From Ignavibacteria bacterium (GTDB lineage: Bacteria > Bacteroidota > Ignavibacteria > Tepidaquicellales > Tepidaquicellaceae): a stretch of DNA of 64,000 nucleotides. Below, one piece after another: positions 1 through 9,434 of this stretch. The stretch spans positions 1-64,000 of the forward strand of contig JADJAH010000017.1 of assembly GCA_016704345.1 (NCBI GenBank), given 5' to 3'. Each line of letters begins with the position of its first letter. Within the stretch, counting starts at the first letter, position 1. A program made the translations under genes and the position numbers. Below the pieces are notes generated by a model. The model ran no database searches and had not been told where the DNA came from. It saw only the letters and a list, made by a program, of their open reading frames with translations.

Positions 1-548
1 ATATTCAGTGAGATAGCATAAATAGTAACACTTATTAAATCAGCTTGTGTTAATTATTTTTCGTATGAAAAGCGAAAACAGCTTTCAATATATTATAAAG
101 ATCTTTGAGGGATTACTTTATTTACTCACAAAATGGTTTTGTGATCGTCTTCAATATTTAAGTATATGAAACAATTTAGAAGTGAGTCCCAGCTTTTGAA
201 ATAACTTTACAAAGTTTTTGACGACATCCCGCTTTGATCAAAAACATCTTTCATAGAATCCTTAGATATACCATTCCTTCGGATCAACACAACGGCAAAT
301 CTGATAACATTATCTTTCGATATAACTAGAATATAAGTTAGATTATTTGCATGCATGTATAATATCGCATAGAGTATATTTTACAATGTACTATTAGCAG
401 GAATACATCAATGTGTATAATATCCTATCTTCTAGATTAGAAATTAAAAAAGAATAACTATGAGATAACACGGAATAAATCAGGAGAACGGGGAAAGATT
501 TACTGACAACTGAATTGAAAAAAAAAATAAGTCTTTATATTTTTATGC
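1..548. other. AT-rich leader, no gene seen
   Basis: No convincing coding sequence, RNA gene or terminator was found here. The stretch is very AT-rich and ends immediately before the GTG start of the TetR-type regulator, so it probably holds that gene's promoter. No clean TTTG/TAnnTTTG promoter pair could be assigned. Confidence 0.5.
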
Positions 549-1178
549 GTGAAAGAATTTATATTCGATAAAATATTGAAGAGTTCGATTGAACTGCTTT
601 TTGCTAAAGGTTTGAAAGATATCTCGATTTCTGATATTGTTAAGAAGGCAGATGTTTCAACAAGGACATTTTACAGGTATTTTGAAAGCAAAGAGGCATT
701 AATTGAATTTCTTATTGTGCAGGGTTTAAAGGGAAATATGTCATCTCTGAAGATGGTTAAACAGCAAGTGAAAGATCCTATAGATGCGTACGTAATATTC
801 ACAAATACTACTTATCCCGGTGTAAAGATGATGAGCGCGCAGTTTTTTATCGACCTAGTAAAGTATTATCCGAAGCAGTATAACCTTATCAATTCATTTC
901 TTTTTAAAGACGTGGTTGATTTTAACAATGAGATAATTAAGAAGGGAAAGAAGATGGGATATTTCAGGAAAAGCATTAACGGCAGATTGTGTTCGATATA
1001 CATCGCCGTGTCTCCCATGAAAGCTATGTTTGATATATTCCTTGACCGGAAAGAGTATACAAAGGAACAGGTTTTCCTTGAATTTCACAGGATTGTAATG
1101 TATGGAATCTGTACTGAGAAGGGTAGTAAGAGATTTAAAGAGGCAACCAAGAACTATTTTCCAGAGCTTCTTGGATAA
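549..1178 (+). CDS. TetR/AcrR family transcriptional regulator
   Basis: This 209-residue protein has an N-terminal helix-turn-helix at about residues 10-55. The stretch DISISDIVKKADVSTRTFYRYF is the classic TetR DNA-binding signature, followed by KEALIEF leading into the ligand-binding helical domain. TetR proteins are usually dimeric repressors whose all-helical C-terminal domain binds a small ligand. The C-terminal two thirds show no family I can name, so the ligand is unknown. The start is GTG; there is no in-frame ATG nearby, and the HTH begins where expected from this GTG. The gene stands alone between two long intergenic stretches, so the sequence shows no target operon. Confidence 0.9.
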   Translation: MKEFIFDKILKSSIELLFAKGLKDISISDIVKKADVSTRTFYRYFESKEALIEFLIVQGLKGNMSSLKMVKQQVKDPIDAYVIFTNTTYPGVKMMSAQFFIDLVKYYPKQYNLINSFLFKDVVDFNNEIIKKGKKMGYFRKSINGRLCSIYIAVSPMKAMFDIFLDRKEYTKEQVFLEFHRIVMYGICTEKGSKRFKEATKNYFPELLG

Positions 1179-2277
1179 TGTTTCAAACTGAAAATCTGAA
1201 TATGTAATTCAGAATTAATCTTATAATATAATTCTAAGCAGAGTATTAATTCCATTTGAATTCTGACCAGAATTCCGTGTAAAACTGATGAAAGGAGTTA
1301 ATTAAAATCAATCAGATTTGATCATTCTTTTCGACCTAAAATTTTATCATTAATCACAAAAGGATTACTTTAATGGGCAGGCGGTACAGTATTAAAAGGT
1401 AACAATATAATCACCAAACATCTCTCACCATTATTCAAAAGGAATGTTTCTTTCAGATGACACCGAATATAATATAAAGAATAGACTTTTATATTCATTC
1501 ATTTTGAACACCCCGGTGAGAATATAATAATGTATCATTGAAATTCTGAAATATCTTTGAAAGAAAAGCTTTGGTTTTTTTAAAAATTAAATTGACTGAG
1601 ATACAGGGATGTCTTGAAATGCCGCGAAATTTGCTTATAACTATTTTAACAAGTGATGTTATGCAAATGTCAGTTTTTCAATTTAGAAACACCCAAAAAC
1701 CCCCTCCCTGCGAGTAAGTCACAAAACTTTCATATTACCACTAACCTTACTTTTAAAGATATTACTGCTTTTCTGATTTATAAAAGCTAAAATATTGAAA
1801 TAATAGAATTTTGCGTTACTTCAGTTCATAAATACATTTTTTCGTTTTCGCAGAACTACCCACCGACTTTGAAGATTGATTACAAACTATAATTTTGCCG
1901 AGGCGGGAACTCTGCGATAGAGTTTGTTCCTGGATCTCTTGTTTTAGCAGAGTCCCCGCGAGAGTTGTTACGAGATATGAAAAGAATATTAGTGCGGGTG
2001 ACTCTGCGTGGACGAAAGACTAAATTTGGCCGACGCCGGAACTCTGCGACAAAGCTCGTCCCGCCGCAGAGTCCTTGCGTTAGTTGTTGAGTGATGTGAA
2101 AAGTAAAAAGTGCTGGTGACTTTGCATGGACATATATCTCAACATGCGCTCCCAGGCAGGGGGCTTGGGAGCGAGAAGAAAAAATTTCTCATAAACATTT
2201 CCGCAATATCATTTGCAATAACTTATCGATGCATTGTTTGGAAGGATTAGAATTTATTTTTACAGCAAATACTTTTT
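1179..2277. other. 1.1-kb intergenic stretch with degenerate repeats
   Basis: No supported gene lies in this long gap. It contains a diverged direct duplication (1897-2131) and a hairpin with an 8-bp stem at 2147-2154/2166-2173 (CGCTCCCA paired with TGGGAGCG), which is not followed by a T-run. The rest is AT-rich and unremarkable. The promoter of the beta-glucanase gene probably lies in the last 150 bases. Confidence 0.5.
1897..2131. repeat. Diverged direct duplication of about 110 bp
   Basis: Two neighbouring copies share an ordered series of blocks: GCCGAnGCnGGAACTCTGCGA, CGTCCC/CAGAGTCC, GAGTTGTT or TAGTTGTTGAG, ATGTGAAAAG or ATATGAAAAG, GTGACTcTGC and GTGGAC or ATGGAC. Copy one runs from about 1897 to 2014 and copy two from about 2029 to 2131. 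Copy one carries about 17 extra bases. Both sit in non-coding DNA. Their origin is unknown; the GC-rich blocks inside AT-rich surroundings suggest repetitive or mobile DNA. Confidence 0.6.
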
Positions 2278-2346
2278 ATGTCTTTGAATCTTAATTTACT
2301 AAAATTATTTTTCCGCTTTGATAAATCCCAAAACCATATATCAGTC

Positions 2347-5310
2347 ATGATTCTGAGATCAATTAGCTCAAGAACTATTTTGTCTTTGGTTATGATCTTC
2401 CTGGTTTGCGAGAAAGCGTTACCGCAATGGACTTACGGTTCGCCGTTCTCAACTTCTCCGCCTTCTTCAAGCTGGCATCAGGTTGACAGCAAGGTACCGG
2501 TCAGCGGGAATGTTATGCTGCAGGCGCTTACCAAGCCGTATCCGACAAACGAATGGTTCAATTCATTATTCCTTTACGGAACAACATATCCGTATCCTGA
2601 CGGTCAGGGAGAGCTTGGACAGAACAGATGCTGGGTCAATCCGTATGTGATTGGTTTTGGGAAAGAATACAGCACGCCTAATCCGGCTTACAATAAATAT
2701 TCACTGCTCGGATTCGGATACAGGCCGTTCATAATTGATCAGCGGGATCAAACATTTCCAAAAGTTTATTGGGACCAATCCGCCTGGGCATTTCTTGGTC
2801 AGCACGATCCGAATATGAATATTCAGCCGTCACTACTGAATGACTATACTGAGCTATCTGCAACGATCAAGTATACTAATCAGTCAAACCCTTCACAATA
2901 TTACGAAGCGCCGTTGGTCAGGGGAATGCCGTATGTTACAATGATTTACAATAACATTCAGCCGGAAGTTTTCTTCTGGTCTCCTGCACTTGAATCAGTT
3001 AACGATATTACTCTCAGCGGAAGCAATAACAGGTTTCACGGGAAAGTGTTTAAGCTCAAGACAACAAACACACCTAATCCGAATTTCCCTTCTCAAACGT
3101 GGATGTTGTACACTTCCGACACAATCACACTGCAATGGGATCAGCTTCACTCAAGCATGTATGCTGTCAGACAATTCACGGGATATTTCAGAATGGCGGA
3201 GCTTACTTATCAGTCTGAAAATCTTACGCCCGGAGAAATTCAGGCAAAGATAAATCTGCTCAATAAGTACGCAAAGTTTGTTCCTGTAAAAGGCGAAGTC
3301 AAAGCTATTGTCACAGGCAACACTTGCTCTCTTCAGTATCATTTCACGAGATATAATGAAAACGCTTCTTACGGCGACTCCCTTCTTATGCTGGCGCTTC
3401 CGCATCATGTTGATATGCTGCCTGCAGGAGCATCAACAAACGTCCTGAATTTTAAAGTGCTCAAAGGAACAATGCATGAAGTTTATAAGAATGTTTGGAA
3501 CATGACGGAACAACTTGCAGACTATTCATGGAATCCTAAAAACGGAAACCTGTCGACGGTTCCCATTGTCCAATGCGACTCACTGAAAGACTTTCTGCTA
3601 AAAGACACAACTGCTTATGCAAACAGAAATTATCAATGGGTTGACGTTTACTCTGCCGGTAAGTCGCTTGCAAAGCTCGGCAGACTTGCAGTTATTTCTG
3701 ATGAATTACACGACAAGGATCCGGTACGATATTCGGCAATGACAAATGTTTCCAACAACATCAGAGATTCTCTGAAGCTCTTTCTTGCAAAGTGGCTGAA
3801 CGGCGGGAGTTCAATATTGCCGAATATTCCGCCATCAAAAAAAGATTCTATAATATATGACAGGATCTATGGCGGCCTGATCTCAAGCAGGTCCCATGAT
3901 TCACTTAACCTGAACAGCGGTGTTGATTTTGGAAGTGCTGTATATAATGATCATCACTTTCATTACGGGTATTACATTTATGCCGCAGCAACAATTGCCA
4001 AAGCTGATCCGTCATGGTTCACTGCAAACAACAACAATTACCTCAACAGAACCATAGATCTCATAAGAGACATTGCTAATCCAAGCAGGTCAGATCCGCA
4101 TTTTGCATTGCACAGGTATAAGGACTGGTATGACGGCAACTCATGGGCAAACGGCATGGTGCCTTACGGCGGAGGAAAGAATCAGGAGAGTTCATCCGAG
4201 GCAGTTAATGCATGGTATGGAGTTTATCTGTTTGGTCTTGCGATGAACAATCAGAACATTATGAATACTGGAAGGATTATGCTTGCGCAGGAAATCCGCG
4301 CCGCACAGAAATATTATCACATCACATTACCGCAGACAAATCCTGTTTACCTGCCCGTTTACACCGGGAAGTTTCATACTGTTACCAATCTGTATCAGGG
4401 AACGATGGATGCTTCAACTTTCTTTGGAGATGTGAATTACTACGCAACAGGAATTCAGATCATACCGGTGATCCCACCAACCGAGCAGCTTTGGGGTAAA
4501 TCAGTTTCACAGGATATATTCAATTATTCTCCCAACGGTTTGAAATTCACACCATGCTTTGATGCGGGAAATACAAATAACATTGCCTGGCAATGGACTT
4601 CAGTTTGCGTTGGAGTTCAGGCAACTGCTTACCCGCAACAGGCATTGGACTTTTACAAACATTATAGAGATGATCTTGGCAAACTGGACAACGGACAATC
4701 GCACACAAACGTCTATCACTGGATCATCACCCGAAATCATGCACTCACATCTCCTGTTGTTCCATCTGTCATCAAACTCATTCACGAGGGATTCTATGAT
4801 CCAAACTTGAATTCGATGAGAAAGTCAGATACAACTTATGCATATTTAAGGAGTATCAACTGGCCGTACAACATAATTGATTCTGCAAAGTCGGTTATAG
4901 ATTCACTTCAGCATTCAGGCAATTTCACATTTTCCAATGCTCCCGACGGAACATACTATGTACAGATCAAGCACAGGAACTGTCTTGAAACATGGAGCAA
5001 AGCCGGAGGCGAAGTATATGTTTCAGGCGAACCGTTCATTTTTGATTTTACACATTCTGCATCTCAGGCATACATGAACAATCTAAGACAGGTTGACAAC
5101 TCACCTGTAAGGTATGCTTTGTACAGTGGTGATGTAAATCAGGACGGCGCAATAGACGGATCAGATCTTTCAGCCATAGATAATGATGCGGCACTCTTCT
5201 CTGCCGGATACATTGTCACGGATCTCAATGGCGACAATCTTGCAGATGCATCTGATTTACTTATTGCAGATAACAACGCCGCGGCATTTATATCTGTAAT
5301 GTCGCCCTGA
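2347..5310 (+). CDS. Exported GH81 endo-beta-1,3-glucanase with C-terminal dockerin repeats
   Basis: This is a secreted laminarinase-type glycoside hydrolase expected to cleave beta-1,3-glucans by inversion. Family GH81 is recognised from YNDHHFHYGYYIYAAATIA at about residue 557 and from GGGKNQESSSEAVNAWYG, with Glu637 and Glu641 in the region of the family's catalytic acids (numbered from an upstream in-frame ATG at 2278). I prefer the ATG at 2347 because it begins MILRSISSRTILSLVMIFLV, a clean signal peptide ending near ALPQ. The last 60 residues hold two calcium-loop repeats (DVNQDGAIDGSDLSAIDND and DLNGDNLADASDLLIADNN), which is dockerin type I architecture, ending VMSP. No YPNPFNP tail is present. 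No cohesin gene is visible nearby. The gene appears monocistronic. Confidence 0.88.
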   Translation: MILRSISSRTILSLVMIFLVCEKALPQWTYGSPFSTSPPSSSWHQVDSKVPVSGNVMLQALTKPYPTNEWFNSLFLYGTTYPYPDGQGELGQNRCWVNPYVIGFGKEYSTPNPAYNKYSLLGFGYRPFIIDQRDQTFPKVYWDQSAWAFLGQHDPNMNIQPSLLNDYTELSATIKYTNQSNPSQYYEAPLVRGMPYVTMIYNNIQPEVFFWSPALESVNDITLSGSNNRFHGKVFKLKTTNTPNPNFPSQTWMLYTSDTITLQWDQLHSSMYAVRQFTGYFRMAELTYQSENLTPGEIQAKINLLNKYAKFVPVKGEVKAIVTGNTCSLQYHFTRYNENASYGDSLLMLALPHHVDMLPAGASTNVLNFKVLKGTMHEVYKNVWNMTEQLADYSWNPKNGNLSTVPIVQCDSLKDFLLKDTTAYANRNYQWVDVYSAGKSLAKLGRLAVISDELHDKDPVRYSAMTNVSNNIRDSLKLFLAKWLNGGSSILPNIPPSKKDSIIYDRIYGGLISSRSHDSLNLNSGVDFGSAVYNDHHFHYGYYIYAAATIAKADPSWFTANNNNYLNRTIDLIRDIANPSRSDPHFALHRYKDWYDGNSWANGMVPYGGGKNQESSSEAVNAWYGVYLFGLAMNNQNIMNTGRIMLAQEIRAAQKYYHITLPQTNPVYLPVYTGKFHTVTNLYQGTMDASTFFGDVNYYATGIQIIPVIPPTEQLWGKSVSQDIFNYSPNGLKFTPCFDAGNTNNIAWQWTSVCVGVQATAYPQQALDFYKHYRDDLGKLDNGQSHTNVYHWIITRNHALTSPVVPSVIKLIHEGFYDPNLNSMRKSDTTYAYLRSINWPYNIIDSAKSVIDSLQHSGNFTFSNAPDGTYYVQIKHRNCLETWSKAGGEVYVSGEPFIFDFTHSASQAYMNNLRQVDNSPVRYALYSGDVNQDGAIDGSDLSAIDNDAALFSAGYIVTDLNGDNLADASDLLIADNNAAAFISVMSP

Positions 5311-5373
5311 AAGAAGACTTGAAAGCAGAATAAATGTAATCACGAAACTCACTAATCAAATGAAAGCAATCAA

Positions 5374-5562
5374 ATGACAACAAGGGATCTTCATCCAGAT
5401 GTGGAAAAACGAATCTATCAGCATATTGATCTTTGCTTGGTTCATTAAGACAAAGAAAAATGCAAATTGGCTTTCTTTATTGTTGCAACCACTCTCTTGA
5501 GCGGGATTGCTTTGTTGATTACACATTTTATTATTATACCGAATGAAACATGCCTATCCTAA
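5374..5562 (+). pseudogene. Possible remnant of a small membrane protein with an in-frame TAA
   Basis: Reading from ATG 5374 gives 24 codons (MTTRDLHPDVEKRIYQ...) to a TAA at 5446-5448. Without leaving frame it continues as DKEKCKLAFFIVATTLLSGIALLITHF... to a second stop at 5560, overlapping the start of the tautomerase gene. The second half is a good transmembrane helix and the first half is charged and amphipathic, as expected for a small single-pass protein. I recognise no family. It could be a gene inactivated by one nonsense mutation or a chance open stretch. Evidence is limited to continuity of frame and composition. Confidence 0.25.
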
Positions 5563-5918
5563 GTGTTGAAATTGTAACACGGCCGGACGAACAGCTTAGA
5601 CCTGAACTCGCGGCAGAATTGTCAGATCGCACGGGTGAGGTCTTTGGCTCCGCACCAGGCACAACGTGGGTTAAAGTAGTTCTGATTCCGGAAGAGCATT
5701 ATTCCGAGAATGACTGTACTTCGGGAAGCATTCACCCGGTGTTTGTTTCGGTTCTCAAAGAGAAGTTACCTTCACCGGAATCCATGCAAGCAGAAGTTGC
5801 TAAACTCACTGAAGTCATTGCACAGATCTGCGCTCGCCCATTAGAGAATGTACATATTATTTACTTGCCTGAAGCTGCAGGGCGGATTGCATTTGGCGGC
5901 AAGTTGACTCGCAAATAA
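5550..5918 (+). CDS. Tautomerase-superfamily protein (4-oxalocrotonate tautomerase / MIF-like)
   Basis: The 122-residue protein begins Met-Pro, so removal of methionine would expose the N-terminal proline that serves as catalytic base in this superfamily. The start (PILSVEIVTRP), the central TWVKVVLI strand and the C-terminal ENVHIIYLPEAAGRIAFGG fit a two-beta-alpha-beta-unit fold of about 115-125 residues, as in MIF and 5-carboxymethyl-2-hydroxymuconate isomerase. The physiological substrate cannot be told from sequence. It is followed 21 bases later by a P-loop protein on the same strand, which may be co-transcribed. Confidence 0.75.
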   Translation: MPILSVEIVTRPDEQLRPELAAELSDRTGEVFGSAPGTTWVKVVLIPEEHYSENDCTSGSIHPVFVSVLKEKLPSPESMQAEVAKLTEVIAQICARPLENVHIIYLPEAAGRIAFGGKLTRK

Positions 5919-5939
5919 AATTCAAAATCATTTGCTCCG

Positions 5940-6473
5940 ATGCGTATTGCCATAACCGGGACACACAAAGTCGGCAAGACCTCACTGTTTGAATGTCTGT
6001 CTGAAACTCTCCGCGGATACGATTTCATTGAAGAACCGTACTATCAGTTGGCAGAAGCGGGATACGAATTCTCAGACAATCCGTCTTATGAAGAATATCT
6101 AGTAATGCTTGAACATTCTTTGAAGCAGCTATCAACAAGCGGTGATGATGTAGTGTTTGACAGATGCCCGTTGGATTATCTTGCATACTTAAGAGTTACC
6201 GGCGGTTCTGTCAGATCGGCTATTCATTCCGCCTATTCGCGAGTAAGAGATGCACTGACGGAAATTGATCTGCTAGTATTCGTTCCCATTGAGGAGCCTG
6301 ACTTGATCAATTGCCGCGACTCGGATTTACCTGAACTTCGCCTTAAGGTTAATCATGCTTTGGAGGAGCTGATAAGGGATTTCATGTTAGATACAGATTT
6401 TAACATTGCCATAGTTTCAGGCAGTATTACCGAAAGATGTGAACAGGTATTGAATAAGGTTGAATCGCGATGA
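5940..6473 (+). CDS. P-loop ATPase, nucleotide-kinase-like (AAA_28 type)
   Basis: This 177-residue cytoplasmic protein starts MRIAITGTHKVGKTSL, a Walker A motif (GTHKVGKT) within the first 15 residues. It carries DVVFDRCPLDYLAYL in the middle, the aspartate-arginine signature of nucleotide-kinase-like AAA_28 proteins, where it marks the lid and substrate site. The family resembles thymidylate and other small-molecule kinases, but substrates are generally unproven. The start is firm because the P-loop requires it. It lies 21 bases downstream of the tautomerase gene, probably in the same transcript. The downstream 200 bases hold only a hairpin. Confidence 0.75.
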   Translation: MRIAITGTHKVGKTSLFECLSETLRGYDFIEEPYYQLAEAGYEFSDNPSYEEYLVMLEHSLKQLSTSGDDVVFDRCPLDYLAYLRVTGGSVRSAIHSAYSRVRDALTEIDLLVFVPIEEPDLINCRDSDLPELRLKVNHALEELIRDFMLDTDFNIAIVSGSITERCEQVLNKVESR

Positions 6474-6615
6474 ATGCAGTTCCGCCCGCAGTCAAGCCTG
6501 CAAATTGGGTTGGCGCTGTGAGACATCAATCCTTTTTGTTTCCTACTTATTGCGCGTCATGATTTGGGACAAAGCAAATCTCAAATGACAAGAAAATAAC
6601 AAACTTCAGTATCAA

Positions 6616-6653
6616 GCGCCGGATAAAGAATCCTAAAACTCTGACTCCGGCGC
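6616..6653. terminator. GC-rich hairpin between convergent genes
   Basis: GCGCCGGA (6616-6623) pairs perfectly with TCCGGCGC (6646-6653) across a 22-base loop. It lies between the 3' ends of the P-loop gene (plus) and the methyltransferase gene (minus). There is no good T-run on either strand, so termination is only a guess from position. Confidence 0.3.
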
Positions 6654-6672
6654 AAAATACCAATCCGCTTTC

Positions 6673-7482
6673 TTACTTCTTCACACCTATTGTTACAATG
6701 TATTCTCTCGGCATAGAGATCCCCATATCGGTTATGAAGTTCTCGTGAAACTCAATGAACTCTGATTTGAGCTTTTCCTTTTTGGCATCATCCAGTGACT
6801 CTGCCAGCATCTTAGCGGGACCATAGCATTCGGAAAACAGATTCCATACTGCTTTACCGCTTTCTTCCCTGCAAAACGAAAGTCCTGTTTCAAATTTCAG
6901 ATCGAAATTTTCCCCAAGCAGTTCAGTGATCCTTTCCGTGCTTCCCCACTCAAACGGTGAGGGAGGAGGAACTGCAGGCAAGGACATGTAAGGCTTCATG
7001 ACTTTGAACATTCCGGCGATGGTGCTTCCCGGCGCCCATGTAGTGAGAGCAACTCTGCCGCCTTTCTTGCATACACGTGCAAGTTCTGCGGCTGCAGATT
7101 CCGGACGGCTTGAGAACATCACTCCGAATGTAGATACAACACTGTCGAACTCACCATCTGAGAAAGGAAGCGCGTCGGCATCTCCTATTCTGAAGTCAAT
7201 GTTAAACGCACAGCTTGCAGGATGCAGTCTCGCTGCTTCAATAAGCTCCCTGCCGATGTCAACACCTGTAACGCTTGCTCCTTTTGCCGCCAGCCTCCTG
7301 GCCGCCCAGCCGGTTCCTGTTGCAATATCCAGAACCTTATCTCCCGGTTTAGTATCAAGTCTCTGAATGCAGTGCTCTATTGCGTCAGAAATTGAACTGC
7401 TGATTCTTTCGTAACTGATTCCCGCAGATCCCCATACTGCTGAGGCTCTCTCATTGTGCGGGAGAATTGTTTGTTGTTCCAT
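6673..7482 (-). CDS. Class I SAM-dependent methyltransferase (UbiE/Methyltransf_11-like)
   Basis: The protein has the Rossmann methyltransferase motif I VLDIATGTGWAARRLA, the acidic residue ending strand 2 in VTGVDIG, the motif II region GDADALPFSDGEFDSV and motif III ARVCKKGGRVALTTW. These place it among UbiE-like small-molecule methyltransferases that use S-adenosylmethionine; the methyl acceptor is unknown. An upstream in-frame start at 7530 would add a basic 16-residue extension (LQLNLTQSKIKLKHK). I prefer the ATG at 7482 (MEQQTILPHNERAS). A TAATTTTG promoter-like element on the minus strand at 7528-7535 lies about 45 bases upstream of that ATG. The gene is divergent from the 7620 gene. 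Confidence 0.85.
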   Translation of the reverse strand: MEQQTILPHNERASAVWGSAGISYERISSSISDAIEHCIQRLDTKPGDKVLDIATGTGWAARRLAAKGASVTGVDIGRELIEAARLHPASCAFNIDFRIGDADALPFSDGEFDSVVSTFGVMFSSRPESAAAELARVCKKGGRVALTTWAPGSTIAGMFKVMKPYMSLPAVPPPSPFEWGSTERITELLGENFDLKFETGLSFCREESGKAVWNLFSECYGPAKMLAESLDDAKKEKLKSEFIEFHENFITDMGISMPREYIVTIGVKK

Positions 7483-7619
7483 TTTGTGTTTTAGTTTGAT
7501 TTTTGATTGTGTTAGATTCAGTTGAAGCAAAATTAGTCTTCCTCTTCCTTCTCACCAAATAAATTTTTTTCAATTTGCATCCTGAATTTTAATCACGGAA
7601 GAACTAATTTTGCCTGACC

Positions 7620-9074
7620 ATGAAGAAGAACAGAGCCATAGAGATCATTAGCACATTCTCAGCCAAAGAGTTGAAGCAGTTTGAGGAATTCCTCAACTCA
7701 CCGTTTCTTAATAAGAACAGGAAAGTAGTTCAGCTCTTTGACATTCTAAAAGAATCTCACCCAAACTATGACATTTCCGATGCAAACCTCTTCGGAAGAA
7801 TTTTCGGGAATGCATCTTACCGTAAATCTTATCTACGCAATCTTTTTTCGGACCTGAATATTCTTGTGGAGGAGTTTCTGCTTTCTTTGCATGTAACATC
7901 AAAATCAGATAAGTCAAAGTTCGTTATCGAAGAACTCATCAGCCGCGGCCTTTATGACCTTGTTGTGAAAAAGATGAAGATCCTCGAAAGGAACGCCGGT
8001 AGGCACATAATGAAAGACCAGGAATACTATGCTAATATGATATTCATAAGCGACACCAAAGATCTTATGAACACAGACAGGTCCTTGTCAGACAGGTACA
8101 CATCAATATCAATCAAACGTAAGATCTGTCTTTCTCTTCTCAATCTGATGGAAAGCTATTTTCAGTTCGCCTTGGAAGAGCAGAGGATCAAGATATCCCA
8201 TGATTTCGGGTTTTTGAAACTTTCACTCTCATACATTAACAGCAGGCGCAATGAATTCAAGGGCGAACCCCTGCTTATGATCTACTACCACCTTTGGAGC
8301 GTGTATTTTGGAGATGGAACAGTTGCGGAATTTGTAAAAGCGCGTAAGATTTTCAACAACCACTTTATGAACCTCAGCAATTTTGACCGGAAGAATATTT
8401 ATTCAGCAATGCAGACCGTCTGTCTGAAGCGAATTGATGCAAATGAGGAGTCTTACAGGAAAATGCTTTCAGACATATTGCTTGAACTTCTTTCAAGAAG
8501 TGTCACTTCACACAAGAAGAATCTGATCGATCTTAATCTTTACAGGAATGTGCTCATATCGATCTACAAACTCAAAGACACAAAACGGTTGAAGAAATTC
8601 ATAGATAACTATGCCGGTTCTGTGAAACAAGAAAGCCGCAATGACATAAATACATATTCAGAGGCTCACCTTAGTTTCCTCGAAGGTAATTTTCAAATGT
8701 CTCTGGAACTTTGCAACAAGGTAAACTTCAACAGATTCTTCATGTCCACTAATGAGAATCTCTACTTTAAGAATGACGTGAGAATGCTTGCCCTTAAAGC
8801 TTTGTATGAGCTGTCTCATTTCGAAATGCTTCTGAACCATACCGACACGTACAGGCATTTTCTCAGGAACAGCAAAGTAATGAAAGACGCGCAGAAACTG
8901 AAGTCGCTCAAATGCATAGAATTTACTAAATCGCTTGCAAGGCTAAAGAGTAGCTTTGATGATTATGAATCGCATAGACTATTGGAAAACCTGAAGCAAG
9001 AAATGAATGTCAGCGAGAAGGAGTGGCTACTTGAAAAGGGAAAGGAGTTGAGACATAAATATTCGAATAAGTAA
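7620..9074 (+). CDS. Conserved helical protein of unknown function
   Basis: This 484-residue protein has no signal peptide or membrane segment and is predicted almost entirely alpha-helical, rich in Lys, Glu, Leu and Ser. Its N terminus (FSAKELKQFEEFLNSPFLNKNRKVVQLFDIL, then YRKSYLRNLFSDLNILVEEFL) matches a pattern I recall from uncharacterised proteins in Ignavibacteria and Bacteroidota, in which a short module on FLNSP(F/Y) and (L)FSDL(N/Y)xLxEEFL precedes a TPR-like solenoid. No function is known to me. A TAATTTTG element ends only 7 bases before the ATG, suggesting a very short leader if it is the promoter. The gene is divergent from the methyltransferase gene. Confidence 0.75.
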   Translation: MKKNRAIEIISTFSAKELKQFEEFLNSPFLNKNRKVVQLFDILKESHPNYDISDANLFGRIFGNASYRKSYLRNLFSDLNILVEEFLLSLHVTSKSDKSKFVIEELISRGLYDLVVKKMKILERNAGRHIMKDQEYYANMIFISDTKDLMNTDRSLSDRYTSISIKRKICLSLLNLMESYFQFALEEQRIKISHDFGFLKLSLSYINSRRNEFKGEPLLMIYYHLWSVYFGDGTVAEFVKARKIFNNHFMNLSNFDRKNIYSAMQTVCLKRIDANEESYRKMLSDILLELLSRSVTSHKKNLIDLNLYRNVLISIYKLKDTKRLKKFIDNYAGSVKQESRNDINTYSEAHLSFLEGNFQMSLELCNKVNFNRFFMSTNENLYFKNDVRMLALKALYELSHFEMLLNHTDTYRHFLRNSKVMKDAQKLKSLKCIEFTKSLARLKSSFDDYESHRLLENLKQEMNVSEKEWLLEKGKELRHKYSNK

Positions 9075-9434
9075 CCTCAAAAGAGATATACGAGAAATTT
9101 TATATGCTTATGTAGAGACGTGCAATAGCCCGTCTCTACGGCGCTTTTAGTTTGTCATTCCTGCGCCTGCCTGCTCGAATTCGGGTAACCATGTATACTC
9201 TCTCCCGGGATGACACAACGGTGATATGATTATTGTCCCCGCTAAGATTTGCCGATGACGTTGAGTTAATTGTAATATGCGAATGTAAATAGTCATGACG
9301 GATAAACTTTTCTTTTGAATTTCAATAGGGCAATTCTGATTTTGTAAACTCAAATGCACAAGTCTCAAATCGAAACAGAAAAATTTCCAAACCGTACAAA
9401 GGACAGACAATAACTTCTCAAACGACAATCGAAT
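9075..9434. other. Intergenic stretch with palindrome and repeat debris
   Basis: No supported gene. The stretch contains a perfect 9-bp palindrome at 9112-9139 and fragments with CCTGCGCCTGCCTGC that resemble the dispersed palindromic repeats elsewhere in the window. A 93-codon open frame on the minus strand (9147-9428) has no start signal and reads through this debris. Confidence 0.5.
9112..9139. repeat. Short palindromic repeat GTAGAGACG / CGTCTCTAC
   Basis: GTAGAGACG at 9112-9120 is the exact reverse complement of CGTCTCTAC at 9131-9139, with a 10-base loop. The sequence resembles the widespread GTAGAGACG...CGTCTCTAC intergenic palindromes I recall from cyanobacterial and Bacteroidota genomes, so it is probably a small dispersed repeat. 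It could also act as a hairpin at the end of the 7620 gene. Confidence 0.6.

Noticed and set aside
9147..9428. 93-codon frame on the minus strand before the alpha/beta hydrolase gene
   Set aside because: It covers intergenic repeat debris and overlaps the likely promoter of the hydrolase. Composition is not protein-like, and no motif was found.
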